Source of the DNA: Ardenticatenaceae bacterium
GTDB taxonomy: Bacteria; Chloroflexota; Anaerolineae; Promineifilales; Promineifilaceae
DNA: 64,000 nucleotides
Assembly (NCBI GenBank): GCA_020634375.1
Contig: JACKBX010000009.1
Coordinates: 124,001-188,000 of the forward strand
Direction of reading: 5' to 3'
In this document: positions 51,320 to 59,436 of the stretch, piece by piece
Numbering within the stretch: position 1 is the stretch's first letter
Layout: every line of letters begins with the position of its first letter
Made by a program: the position numbers and the translations under genes
The notes under the pieces: model-generated
Seen by the model: the letters and a program-made list of their open reading frames with translations, nothing else
Told to the model about the DNA's origin: nothing
The model's database searches: none

Positions 51320-52183
51320 ATGAGCGATAGACTGCTTGAGTACAAACTGGATTTGATTGCCGAGGCATTGAACGTGTACCGCATCGAGACGGTCACGGCC
51401 GTGATGCGGCGGCAGCATGTGACGCCGGAGGACGGCACTATAGTTGACGTGCTCGACTTCTTTCCGGCGTGGAATGAGTGGGGGACATACGGCAAGATGA
51501 AGGTCGCCCATGAGTATTTGGACAACGATTGGCAGCGGGAGCGCTTCGAGAAGTTCGCAGGTGTGAAGGTGAACGACATCCCGCTTTACGAAGGGCAAAC
51601 GGCGTTGGTGCGCCGCTTCGGGGTGACGCACAAGTGTGAAGTGGCGGTACGGCCGTTTCGCCTGATGTTGCAGCCGCGCAAGGATGAGAACGGCAACTAT
51701 GACAAGACCCTCATCCTGCGTTATCTGACTAGCCCCCAGGCGCGTCAAAATACCCCACAAATGCCACCCGCGCCAGCGACCGCACCTGTTCGCGTGCAAA
51801 CACCCCCACCGCCTGAGCCGGAAACGGCCGTTCCCCCAGCAGCCCCTCGTACCCAACCCAACCCTATCGAGAAAGATTGGGAACTGGAAGCGGCAAATTC
51901 CAGCGACCCCTTGATGTTCGATACAGCCCTGGCAAAGGCCGTGCCCTGGTTCAAAGACGGGAACGGCGTGCAACAGTTCCGGGAAGTCATCTTTGGCGAC
52001 GCCTTCCAACCCCAGCACACACCCGCCTATGTGCGCGGCCTGCAAGCCTACGCTAGAGAGCGCAAGGCCGCCAATGGCAACCGTGAGGCCCATAACCGGG
52101 CGAAAACAAAGGCTATTGAGGCCTTCCGCACGGAGCTAGGTGATTCTAGTGCGCCGGTGGGCGTTGTGGGGGGTGCGGCATGA
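51320..52183 (+). CDS. Protein of unknown function with Pro-rich linker (island operon)
   Basis: Not recognised. 287 residues. N-terminal part MSDRLLEYKLDLIAEALNVY and VDVLDFFPAWNEWGTYGKMK, then a Pro-rich linker (TPQMPPAPATAPVRVQTPPP) and a C-terminal helical part (YVRGLQAYARERKAANGNRE). Two short ACGGCCGTTCTATCG repeats at about 51275-51310 precede the ATG and may set expression. It overlaps the next gene by four bases (ATGA). Confidence 0.65.
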   Translation: MSDRLLEYKLDLIAEALNVYRIETVTAVMRRQHVTPEDGTIVDVLDFFPAWNEWGTYGKMKVAHEYLDNDWQRERFEKFAGVKVNDIPLYEGQTALVRRFGVTHKCEVAVRPFRLMLQPRKDENGNYDKTLILRYLTSPQARQNTPQMPPAPATAPVRVQTPPPPEPETAVPPAAPRTQPNPIEKDWELEAANSSDPLMFDTALAKAVPWFKDGNGVQQFREVIFGDAFQPQHTPAYVRGLQAYARERKAANGNREAHNRAKTKAIEAFRTELGDSSAPVGVVGGAA

Positions 52184-52818
52184 GAGAGGGAGACCGTTAT
52201 CAATACGATGCCCGCCTGGCGGTGCTGCTGCTGGGCTGGTCGTGGTTCTTCGATCCGCAGTGGGGTTGGGTGGGGCTATACCCGCCCGACAGTCCGGAAT
52301 GGCGGCGCTGGAATTTCCCTAAGGATGCACAGCCGGTGGACGATGCCGCCGAGCGCAAACTGATGCCCGCCTGGGACGTGGGCGGCTATCACGTGGCCGA
52401 CGGGCCGGAGCAGATGGGCGTGCCGCGCTTTGCCAGTGATTGGCGGGCGATGGCGATGCTGTTGGCGGCGATGCGGCAGCGCGGCTTTGCCTGGCACGGT
52501 GTGAATACGGCGTCGCCGACGCACCCGGCGCGAGCGACCTTCACCCTACGCAGCAATGAGTGGTCGGCTGAGGCAGAGACGCTGCCCAGGGCAACGGCCG
52601 TTGCGGCGTTGGCAGCACTGACGGAAGCGGGTATGCCAGGCGAAGTGAGCGACCAGACGCTGCGTGGGCTGCTGACCAGCATCCGCTGCGTGGCCCTGGA
52701 CGAGCCTGATGATTTTTATCAAGGCTGGCTGGAATTACATAACCAGCAGCCAACGAATGATGCAGCGCTGCGGTTCGTGGCCGCGTGGGCTTCAAGGGCG
52801 CTGGAAGAGGTGGCGTGA
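52180..52818 (+). CDS. Phage-type ABA-sandwich-like protein (island operon)
   Basis: 212 residues. The middle (DWRAMAMLLAAMRQRGFAWH, then RATFTLRSNEWSAEAETLPR and AVAALAALTEAGM) has the pattern of the small phage ABA-sandwich domain: a helix, strands with a hydrophobic core, and the ending LPRATAVAALAAL. The family's function is unknown. Trp-rich N-terminus (LLGWSWFFDPQWGWVGLYPP). Overlaps both neighbours, so part of a coupled operon. The assignment is tentative. Confidence 0.6.
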   Translation: MREGDRYQYDARLAVLLLGWSWFFDPQWGWVGLYPPDSPEWRRWNFPKDAQPVDDAAERKLMPAWDVGGYHVADGPEQMGVPRFASDWRAMAMLLAAMRQRGFAWHGVNTASPTHPARATFTLRSNEWSAEAETLPRATAVAALAALTEAGMPGEVSDQTLRGLLTSIRCVALDEPDDFYQGWLELHNQQPTNDAALRFVAAWASRALEEVA

Positions 52819-53147
52819 TGAGTGAGTCATTGAAACAGGCATTGGAACGAATTGCATCTGAATTGGGCCGCGAGTTGAACGGCCGCGAAGAACTAGTAAC
52901 AGCTGCGGTTGTCGCTGCGACCGAACGCGACAAATTGCTAAAAGCATGTGAGCGTGTTCTTGATTGGGCACTAACTCCAGCGAGCGATCCAGGTGGCAGC
53001 TTTTCGGTATTCGCTGAGGAAATCGTACCGATGTTGGCAGCTACTATTGCCGAAGTAACTGGAGGCGTCATCGTTGGCGCTGCTGTTTCCGAAGGAGTGA
53101 GTGATGAAAGAAAAAGAAGCGTTTTTGAAAAAGTTAAGTGCGCTTGA
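52818..53147 (+). CDS. Small helical protein of unknown function (island operon)
   Basis: Not recognised. 109 residues from ATG 52818, sharing one base with the previous stop. Helical, with LKQALERIASELGRELNGRE and ERDKLLKACERVLDWALTPA; the second half is hydrophobic-rich (LAATIAEVTGGVIVGAAVS). The end overlaps the next gene. Confidence 0.6.
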   Translation: MSESLKQALERIASELGRELNGREELVTAAVVAATERDKLLKACERVLDWALTPASDPGGSFSVFAEEIVPMLAATIAEVTGGVIVGAAVSEGVSDERKRSVFEKVKCA

Positions 53148-53406
53148 GCCGTTCGACTCAACTGAGCAGCGTAACTCGGTGGTATGCGCCCTGATAGGTC
53201 ATTCACGCATACAGACGACCTGCTTTGGATACTATTACTGTGCACGCTGCGGCGCTCAGTTGGGGGATGCGCTGGGTGGTGTTTACTATGGTGCGGAAAC
53301 GGCCGTCATTGTCGGTCATAAATGCGAAACGTGCCTGAAAAATGCTGAGACTTTAACCTGGCAAGATACATTGTTTTGTCCAGACCCTTTCGAGGAGGAA
53401 TCATGA
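53104..53406 (+). CDS. Zinc-ribbon protein of unknown function (island operon)
   Basis: 100 residues from ATG 53104 with GAAGGAG about ten bases ahead; overlaps the previous gene by 44 bases. Two Cys pairs, CARCGAQLGD and CETCLKNAET, form a likely zinc ribbon. The rest is unremarkable. Confidence 0.6.
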   Translation: MKEKEAFLKKLSALEPFDSTEQRNSVVCALIGHSRIQTTCFGYYYCARCGAQLGDALGGVYYGAETAVIVGHKCETCLKNAETLTWQDTLFCPDPFEEES

Positions 53407-53750
53407 CATACCCAATTTTAACGGCCGTTGCTGTCGTTTTACTTCTTTTCCTTTCTGGTTACCTGGTGGGCCAAAAGAGCGGCAACCATGAAACCAAACG
53501 GGTCATTGACTTGGCGCTAAACGTGCGGGCCGAAGATGTGGAAAAACTGGGCCAACTACGCACCTGGCTGGAAACGGAAGCGGGAGGCCTGACGACCGCG
53601 CAGGCGCTGCTGCTGACCGACGTCTGCACACAGCTTGGCTTCAGCGAAGCGGAGACGCAGCACGTCGTTGGCGCAGCGTACTGGATGTTGGTGGATGCGC
53701 CCATCGACCTGCCACTATTTGAGGAAGTAGATGATGAGCGCGGCGAGTGA
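53403..53750 (+). CDS. Single-pass membrane protein of unknown function (island operon)
   Basis: 115 residues from ATG 53403, which overlaps the previous stop (ATGA) with GAGGAGG ahead. One N-terminal helix (ILTAVAVVLLLFLSGYLVGQ), then a cytoplasmic helical domain (EDVEKLGQLRTWLETEAGGL, LLLTDVCTQLGFSEAETQHV). Not recognised. Confidence 0.6.
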   Translation: MTYPILTAVAVVLLLFLSGYLVGQKSGNHETKRVIDLALNVRAEDVEKLGQLRTWLETEAGGLTTAQALLLTDVCTQLGFSEAETQHVVGAAYWMLVDAPIDLPLFEEVDDERGE

Positions 53751-53943
53751 GGTCTACGCTGAGAAGCAGGAGACCGCGCGGGCGCTGCTGGTGGAACTGG
53801 GCCAACTGCTGGACAGCCACCAGCAGGCGCAGGCGGTAAAACCGTCCCATTGGGGTTACGTGGGCGACCTGGCCCACGTCATCGACGAACTGCGGAATTT
53901 GCGTGGGTTTATGCTTCCGGTCGGAGAGCATTCACAACTTTGA
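53731..53943 (+). CDS. Small helical protein of unknown function (island operon)
   Basis: 70 residues from ATG 53731 or 53734. Overlaps the preceding gene. Helical (YAEKQETARALLVELGQLLD, then GDLAHVIDELRNLRGFML). Not recognised. Confidence 0.55.
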   Translation: MMSAASEVYAEKQETARALLVELGQLLDSHQQAQAVKPSHWGYVGDLAHVIDELRNLRGFMLPVGEHSQL

Positions 53944-53952
53944 GGTGATGGT

Positions 53953-54648
53953 ATGTGGTTAGCGACGAAGATTGGCTTTTTTAGTGTGGTGGCGCACCGC
54001 GATGATCCGAAAACAGTGTTGGTGCGAGCGCGGGTCACTGAAGACCTGATGCAGCTGCAAGACCTGGGCGTGGAGATGGGCCTGGAGATGCCGCCTATCG
54101 CAGAAACACCGGAGGCTGATTACTGCTGCCGAATGTTCATGAATCGGGATACCTGGCAACTCCTGGCAACCCGGTTGGCGGATGGTATTGACTATCCCAA
54201 TTTCAAAGCGGCCGTGCATGGTGACCCGGCCCGCGACCAGGCGTACATGCAGATGTGGTCGGCCATGCGCAGCTTCCAAGACCGGAAACGGCCGCAGCCT
54301 GCGTGGGAAGAACCGGCCTGGGACTATTGGCGCGAAGGGCCGGACGTGGCCCAACTGGCGGCCGAAGATGCGTTGATGACGACGTGCCCAAGCTGCGGGG
54401 GGTTGGTGGGCAATGATGAAATAGACGAGGAGTTAGGCGTGTGTTTCGACTGCCTGCCGCCAGCCGAACCGACTGAGGATGATGTATTCATCTACCTGGA
54501 CGCGCTGCGCGACAGCGGTGTGACCAATATATTTGGCGCACGGCCGTATTTGGAGCAGGAGTTTGGCTTCGAGAAGCAGGAAGCCCAACAATGGTTGACG
54601 CGCTGGATAGAGACCTATGCAGCGCGGCACAGGCTGGAAAGAAGATGA
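53953..54648 (+). CDS. Zinc-ribbon protein of unknown function, last gene of the island operon
   Basis: 231 residues. N-terminal domain MWLATKIGFFSVVAHRDDPK, then CCRMFMNRDTWQLLATRLAD, resembling the middle of small phage-associated proteins; a zinc ribbon with TTCPSCGGLVGNDEIDEELG and CFDCLPP; and a C-terminal helical part (EDDVFIYLDALRDSGVTNIF). Not recognised as a known family. Nine bases follow the stop of the previous gene, so it is in the same transcript. Confidence 0.6.
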   Translation: MWLATKIGFFSVVAHRDDPKTVLVRARVTEDLMQLQDLGVEMGLEMPPIAETPEADYCCRMFMNRDTWQLLATRLADGIDYPNFKAAVHGDPARDQAYMQMWSAMRSFQDRKRPQPAWEEPAWDYWREGPDVAQLAAEDALMTTCPSCGGLVGNDEIDEELGVCFDCLPPAEPTEDDVFIYLDALRDSGVTNIFGARPYLEQEFGFEKQEAQQWLTRWIETYAARHRLERR

Positions 54649-54776
54649 TACAGGCGTTTGATGGAAAATCATAAATGCAGTGGAAAACACTCTGTTTCGC
54701 TTCGGTAATGCTAGACTTCGGATATTTCCTTGTGCATAATGATAAATATATCTAATCGTAAACTCGGAGGTGAGCC

Positions 54777-55265
54777 ATGAAACGCATGAAGAGAAGTCTT
54801 TTTCTTGTTACGACAGGAGCTGGAACCCTGGCGTTGGTATCGAGTTTACCCTCTTATGGAGGTTACGAGCCTTCACCTGGCGTAGTTGAAGCACCAAAGC
54901 TAGACGAACTAGACATCTTATCTAATGAGAATGAAGAAACCTTGTTCGACCTTTTAGAGGGTGAAGAAGATAAAGGGCAAGAGGATGAGGAAGATAAAAT
55001 ACAAGTGATAGAAATCCGACCTGGCCCACCTCCTCGTTCCACCCATCTAACATATCGAGACAGTGAATCAGGGGCAGGCGGATCAGGTGGTTATCCAGAT
55101 GTTTACGGCCGTTGGTGCCCTTATCCAGATATGCCATGTCCTTATGATGAGGTTGATGAGTCACTATTAGAGCAAGAATACGATCTCGATGGCGCATGGT
55201 ATCAAACGGGAGAAGATTTTCTTGTAATCTTTGTACCCACGGTAGATTCTAAGCAAGCAGATTAA
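54777..55265 (+). CDS. Small secreted acidic protein of unknown function
   Basis: 162 residues from ATG 54777 with GGAGGTGA five bases ahead. An N-terminal hydrophobic segment (SLFLVTTGAGTLALVSSLPS) suggests export. The mature part is acidic (EEDKGQEDEEDKIQVIEIRP), then a Gly/Pro/Tyr-rich stretch with two Cys (YGRWCPYPDMPCPYDE). Not recognised. The 128-bp gap upstream could hold its own promoter. Confidence 0.65.
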   Translation: MKRMKRSLFLVTTGAGTLALVSSLPSYGGYEPSPGVVEAPKLDELDILSNENEETLFDLLEGEEDKGQEDEEDKIQVIEIRPGPPPRSTHLTYRDSESGAGGSGGYPDVYGRWCPYPDMPCPYDEVDESLLEQEYDLDGAWYQTGEDFLVIFVPTVDSKQAD

Positions 55266-55282
55266 TTTATAGAGCGTTGAGC

Positions 55283-56299
55283 TTAAAATGAGGTGGGTAC
55301 GAATTGCTGGATTGTAGCGACAATGACGGCGGCAATAATAGATGTCCACCCCTTAATAAAATGATTACGCTTTGCTGTTTCCCGTTGTGCAGCACTTTCG
55401 CCGGAATCGGCCACGTTAAAGAGAGAATTTTGCAGCAGGGTGCCTAGACCAGCACCTAGAAGTGCCCCAACGCCAATCCCTATCTGACCAAAATACCGAC
55501 GAACGACTGTATTGGCTAAGATTTCGCAGCCAAGACCTAACAGTAAGGGGATCAAGTCATTTATAAGGTTGATGCGGATTGCCGAAAAATCAAGGGTGCT
55601 GATTTTTCGATCGGCGACTTTCTTGAAAAAGAATTTATCCAAACCTGTCATTAGGTAGAATAAAACGATTGCAACAAAAAAAGCAATGAGCGCTCCGCGC
55701 AGACCTTGTTCCCAAAAGACTTCTATATTATTGGCCGGTTCTTCTCCATTGAGAATGTAATAAGCAATCCCAAAAATTACCTCACGGAAATAGATAAATG
55801 AAAAAACAGCAATAGGTACGGCAATAATCGTTGTGCATCCCAATAGACCGGATTCTTTAGTAGGGGCTGGGCTTTCGCCAGCGATTCCGGCAATAAAGCC
55901 TCCGACAGTGCCCCCTAAAGCTCCAAACAGTGATCCAAAAAAGACGCTCCACATCAATAAGTATCCCAAATTTCCTGTATAGAACGCTTCCCCTCTGGTA
56001 TAACCAGGTGCAGGATTTTGCAGAACGATAGACCAGATCGCCCATCCCACAAATGAGCCAGTGACCATGCCGCTAATAAACCCGCCACCAACTTGCAAGA
56101 ATATGCCTATTAATCCCCCAACTAATGCGGGTACAATAATCCAGACCCAAAGTGTTTCCGAATAGCTCCACAAATCTTCTGCAAACCAGCTGATGAGCAT
56201 GGTCAAGATGATTCCAGGAGCAACCCATAGAAGAAATCCGCCAATGATGCCTGTGATAGCTCTGCCTGTTGTGCGATACAAAGAATCAATTGTGGTCAT
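55283..56299 (-). CDS. Polytopic membrane protein with glycine-zipper helices
   Basis: 338 residues, about eight hydrophobic segments rich in Gly spacing (AITGIIGGFLLWVAPGIILT, LVGGLIGIFLQVGGGFISGM, GSLFGALGGTVGGFIAGIAG, IGVGALLGAGLGTLLQNSLF). Not a recognised transporter family. The convergent orientation to the small secreted gene and the Gly-rich helices resemble the protein at 63273-63836. It sits directly left of the restriction-modification genes. Confidence 0.7.
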   Translation of the reverse strand: MTTIDSLYRTTGRAITGIIGGFLLWVAPGIILTMLISWFAEDLWSYSETLWVWIIVPALVGGLIGIFLQVGGGFISGMVTGSFVGWAIWSIVLQNPAPGYTRGEAFYTGNLGYLLMWSVFFGSLFGALGGTVGGFIAGIAGESPAPTKESGLLGCTTIIAVPIAVFSFIYFREVIFGIAYYILNGEEPANNIEVFWEQGLRGALIAFFVAIVLFYLMTGLDKFFFKKVADRKISTLDFSAIRINLINDLIPLLLGLGCEILANTVVRRYFGQIGIGVGALLGAGLGTLLQNSLFNVADSGESAAQRETAKRNHFIKGWTSIIAAVIVATIQQFVPTSF

Positions 56300-56672
56300 G
56301 AGACTTCCCTCCTCATGTGGGGTATACCAAACTTCCTAAACTTCTTCGTTAGGATAGAAGAATTATGTTCAAATCGTCAAGACCTTATCATGTTAGCCGA
56401 CGAGATGATGGGAAGGCATTGCTTTTTTGTTGGATGCGGAGTGTTCGCGTGCAAACAATGTCATAGGGGAAAAGTGACAATATTCAGTTGCAACGGCCGT
56501 TTGCATTATGTTATCCTAGTGCGCGTGAGTCAGTAGCTAGTATGGCCGCGTCACAGCGTTATTGTTGTCTGTAGTAAAGTAGTTGTTTGCCACCCAAAAC
56601 GGCCGTTATTGACTTTCATAGCTGTGAAGCAGGGGGGCATTTATGCCATAGCGCCACAAAAAGTGAATCTAC
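56300..56672. other. Intergenic region between the membrane protein and hsdM
   Basis: No gene is seen. A weak candidate promoter for hsdM, TTGCAA (56488-56493) with TTATCC (56511-56516) 17 bases on, overlaps an ACGGCCGT site. Further ACGGCCGT copies lie at 56596 and nearby. The hsdM ATG lacks a good ribosome site. Confidence 0.5.
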
Positions 56673-58238
56673 ATGACCCAAGACCAAAAGAAAGCCCTCG
56701 AACGCCAGTTGTGGAATATTGCCGACCAACTGCGCGGGAAGATGAATGCGGATGAATTCCGCGACTATTGCCTCGGCTTCATCTTTTATAAATACCTGTC
56801 TGAACGGCTGAGCCGGTATGCCAACGACATCCTTAGCGAGGACGACGTCAACTTCAGCGACATTGACGAGGAAACTGAAGAAGGCGCGGAATACCTCGAA
56901 GCTATTCAAGAAGAAGCCGTCGCTGAACTGGGCTACTTCTTGCGACCGGCCGAACTGTTCCACAGCCTGGCCGCCCGCGCCGCCAAAAAGCCCAAACCGG
57001 AGTTCATTCTCGATGATTTGACCGAAGTGCTGAACAACATCGAAAATTCGACGATGGGCGCGGCCAGCGAAGACGACTTCGACAAGCTGTTTGAAGACCT
57101 TGACCTGACTTCTACTAAACTCGGCCGTACCGCCAACGACAAAAACGCCCTCATCGCCAAAATTCTGGTGCATCTCGATGAGATTGATTTTCGATTGGAC
57201 GACGCCGAAAGCGACGTGCTGGGTGACGCCTACGAGTACCTCATTGGGCAATTTGCCAGCGGCGCGGGGAAGAAGGCGGGCGAGTTTTACACGCCGCAGG
57301 GGGTGTCTACCATTTTGGCGCGGATTGTGACGACGGGGAAGACGCGCATTAAGTCGGTGTATGACCCCACATGCGGCTCTGGTTCGCTGCTGCTGCGGGT
57401 GGCGCGGGAAGTAGACCATGTGGGGGATTTTTACGGGCAGGAGATGAACCGCACGACCTACAATCTGGCGCGGATGAATATGATTTTGCACGGCGTCCAT
57501 TACCGCAACTTTGACTTGCGGCAGGAAGATACGCTGGAACGCCCCCAACATTTAGAAATGAAGTTCGAGGCCGTCGTCGCCAATCCGCCCTTTTCGGCCA
57601 AGTGGAGCGCGAAGGAGTTGTTTTTGGCCGACGACCGCTTTGCCCAGTATGGGAAGCTGGCCCCCACATCAAAAGCCGACTTCGCCTTTGTGCAGCATAT
57701 GCTTTACCACCTCGACGACAATGGGACGATGGCCGTCGTCCTGCCGCATGGGGTGTTGTTTCGCGGCGCGGCCGAAGGGCATATCCGCCGCTACCTGATT
57801 GAAAAGCAGAACTGGCTCGATGCCGTCATTGGCCTGCCCGCCAATATCTTTTATGGAACCAGTATTCCCACCTCCATTTTGGTGTTTAAGAAGTGCCGCG
57901 AGCATCCCGACGATGTGCTGTTTATTGACGCCAGCGCCCATTTTGAGAAGGTGAAGAACCAGAACCTGCTGCGCCCGCAGGACATTGACAAAATTGTGGC
58001 GACCTACCGCCAGCGTACCGCCGAGGACAAGTACAGCGCGATTGTGCCGTTGCGCGAGATTGAGGAAAACGATTACAACCTGAACATTCCCCGCTATGTG
58101 GATACGTTTGAGGAGGAGGAGCCGGTTGACCTGGCCGCCGTGACCGCCGAACTAGCCCAGCTAGAAACCGACATGACCGAGATTGACGACACGATTCGCG
58201 GCTTTTGCGCGGAATTGGGGATTGAGGCACCAGTATGA
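56673..58238 (+). CDS. hsdM: Type I restriction-modification system methyltransferase subunit
   Basis: N6-adenine methylase; with HsdS it modifies, and with HsdR it cuts. 521 residues. N-terminal HsdM helical domain (LWNIADQLRGKMNADEFRDY), AdoMet motif DPTCGSGSLL at residue 231 and catalytic NPPF at 304 (VVANPPFSAKW). The motif order is that of gamma-class adenine methylases. Overlaps hsdS by four bases. Confidence 0.97.
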   Translation: MTQDQKKALERQLWNIADQLRGKMNADEFRDYCLGFIFYKYLSERLSRYANDILSEDDVNFSDIDEETEEGAEYLEAIQEEAVAELGYFLRPAELFHSLAARAAKKPKPEFILDDLTEVLNNIENSTMGAASEDDFDKLFEDLDLTSTKLGRTANDKNALIAKILVHLDEIDFRLDDAESDVLGDAYEYLIGQFASGAGKKAGEFYTPQGVSTILARIVTTGKTRIKSVYDPTCGSGSLLLRVAREVDHVGDFYGQEMNRTTYNLARMNMILHGVHYRNFDLRQEDTLERPQHLEMKFEAVVANPPFSAKWSAKELFLADDRFAQYGKLAPTSKADFAFVQHMLYHLDDNGTMAVVLPHGVLFRGAAEGHIRRYLIEKQNWLDAVIGLPANIFYGTSIPTSILVFKKCREHPDDVLFIDASAHFEKVKNQNLLRPQDIDKIVATYRQRTAEDKYSAIVPLREIEENDYNLNIPRYVDTFEEEEPVDLAAVTAELAQLETDMTEIDDTIRGFCAELGIEAPV

Positions 58239-59428
58239 CAAAAGCCACAACTCCACAATTACGATTCCGAGAATTCACACAGGACTGGCAGCAACAAAAA
58301 TTGGATGCAACGTTCACGCTCATTTCAGGGCAACACTTGTTGCCATCAGAGTATTCAACAGATTCAGGCGAAGTTCCATATTTTGCTGGCCCATTAGACT
58401 TTACAGACGATAAAAAAGCTATTAAAAAGTGGGCAATCTACCCTTCTAAAATTGCCCTGAATGGTGACGTTTTGATCACAGTGAAAGGTAGCGGTGTAGG
58501 TGTTCTCTGGTTTCTAATTCTGCCAAAAGTTGCAATTGGTAGGCAATTAATGGCTATTAGGGGAAGCGGAGGCTCTACAACGCTTTTATTTCACCTGCTC
58601 AGCACTAAAAGACAAAGGTTTCAAGCACTTGCTGCTGGCAATATGATCCCTGGTTTATCGAGAGGAGATATATTGCAGATGCCATTGTCTTTACCAACTA
58701 CAGAAGAACAGCGGAAGATAGCGGCCGTTTTCAGTGCAGTAGATGCGAAGCTGGACGCGCTGCGGCGCAAGCGGGCGCTGCTGGCGGAGTACAAGCGTGG
58801 GGTGATGCAAAAGCTGTTTTCGCAGGAGATTCGGTTTGTGGGGGATGGGGGACGGCCGTTTGCTGATTGGAAAGAAATTCGCCTTGAGGATTTAGGTGAA
58901 TTAGTTACGGGGCTTACTTATTCACCTTCCAATACAAGACCAGAAGGCTTGTTAGTATTGCGCTCGTCGAATATTCAAGATGGAAAAATTTCACTTGAGG
59001 ATACAGTATTTGTTAACGTTAAGGTTTCAGAAAAAAGCCTTTCACAAAAAGACGATATTTTGATTTGTGTGAGAAATGGTTCGCAAAGACTGATTGGAAA
59101 AAACGCTGTAATACCTGTTGATATACCACTTGCAACACACGGCGCATTCATGGTTGTATTTAGAGGAGAAAACAATTACTTTGTACGTCATTTGCTTGAT
59201 ACTCCATTTTACTATCGCCAAGTTCATGCTGATTTGGGCGCGCGGATAAATTCAATCAACAACAGTCGGCTGCGCCGTTACAAGTTCACAATTCCTTCAG
59301 AACTGGAAGAAAGACGCAAAATAGCCGACTTCCTCACGGCCGTTGACGACAAAATAACGGCCGTTTCCCAACAAATCACCCAAATGGAAGCCTTCAAAAA
59401 AGGGCTGCTGCAACAAATGTTTGTGTAA
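58235..59428 (+). CDS. hsdS: Type I restriction-modification specificity subunit
   Basis: 397 residues with the two-target-recognition-domain build. TRD1 (about 10-150) ends at a conserved helix LPTTEEQRKIAAVFSAVDAK and LRRKRALLAEYKRGVMQKL. TRD2 (about 205-350) ends at LEERRKIADFLTAVDDKITA and FKKGLLQQM. The two conserved helical segments set the spacing of a bipartite DNA site; its sequence cannot be read here. hsdR starts nine bases on. Confidence 0.95.
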   Translation: MTKATTPQLRFREFTQDWQQQKLDATFTLISGQHLLPSEYSTDSGEVPYFAGPLDFTDDKKAIKKWAIYPSKIALNGDVLITVKGSGVGVLWFLILPKVAIGRQLMAIRGSGGSTTLLFHLLSTKRQRFQALAAGNMIPGLSRGDILQMPLSLPTTEEQRKIAAVFSAVDAKLDALRRKRALLAEYKRGVMQKLFSQEIRFVGDGGRPFADWKEIRLEDLGELVTGLTYSPSNTRPEGLLVLRSSNIQDGKISLEDTVFVNVKVSEKSLSQKDDILICVRNGSQRLIGKNAVIPVDIPLATHGAFMVVFRGENNYFVRHLLDTPFYYRQVHADLGARINSINNSRLRRYKFTIPSELEERRKIADFLTAVDDKITAVSQQITQMEAFKKGLLQQMFV

Positions 59429-59436
59429 GGAAAACC

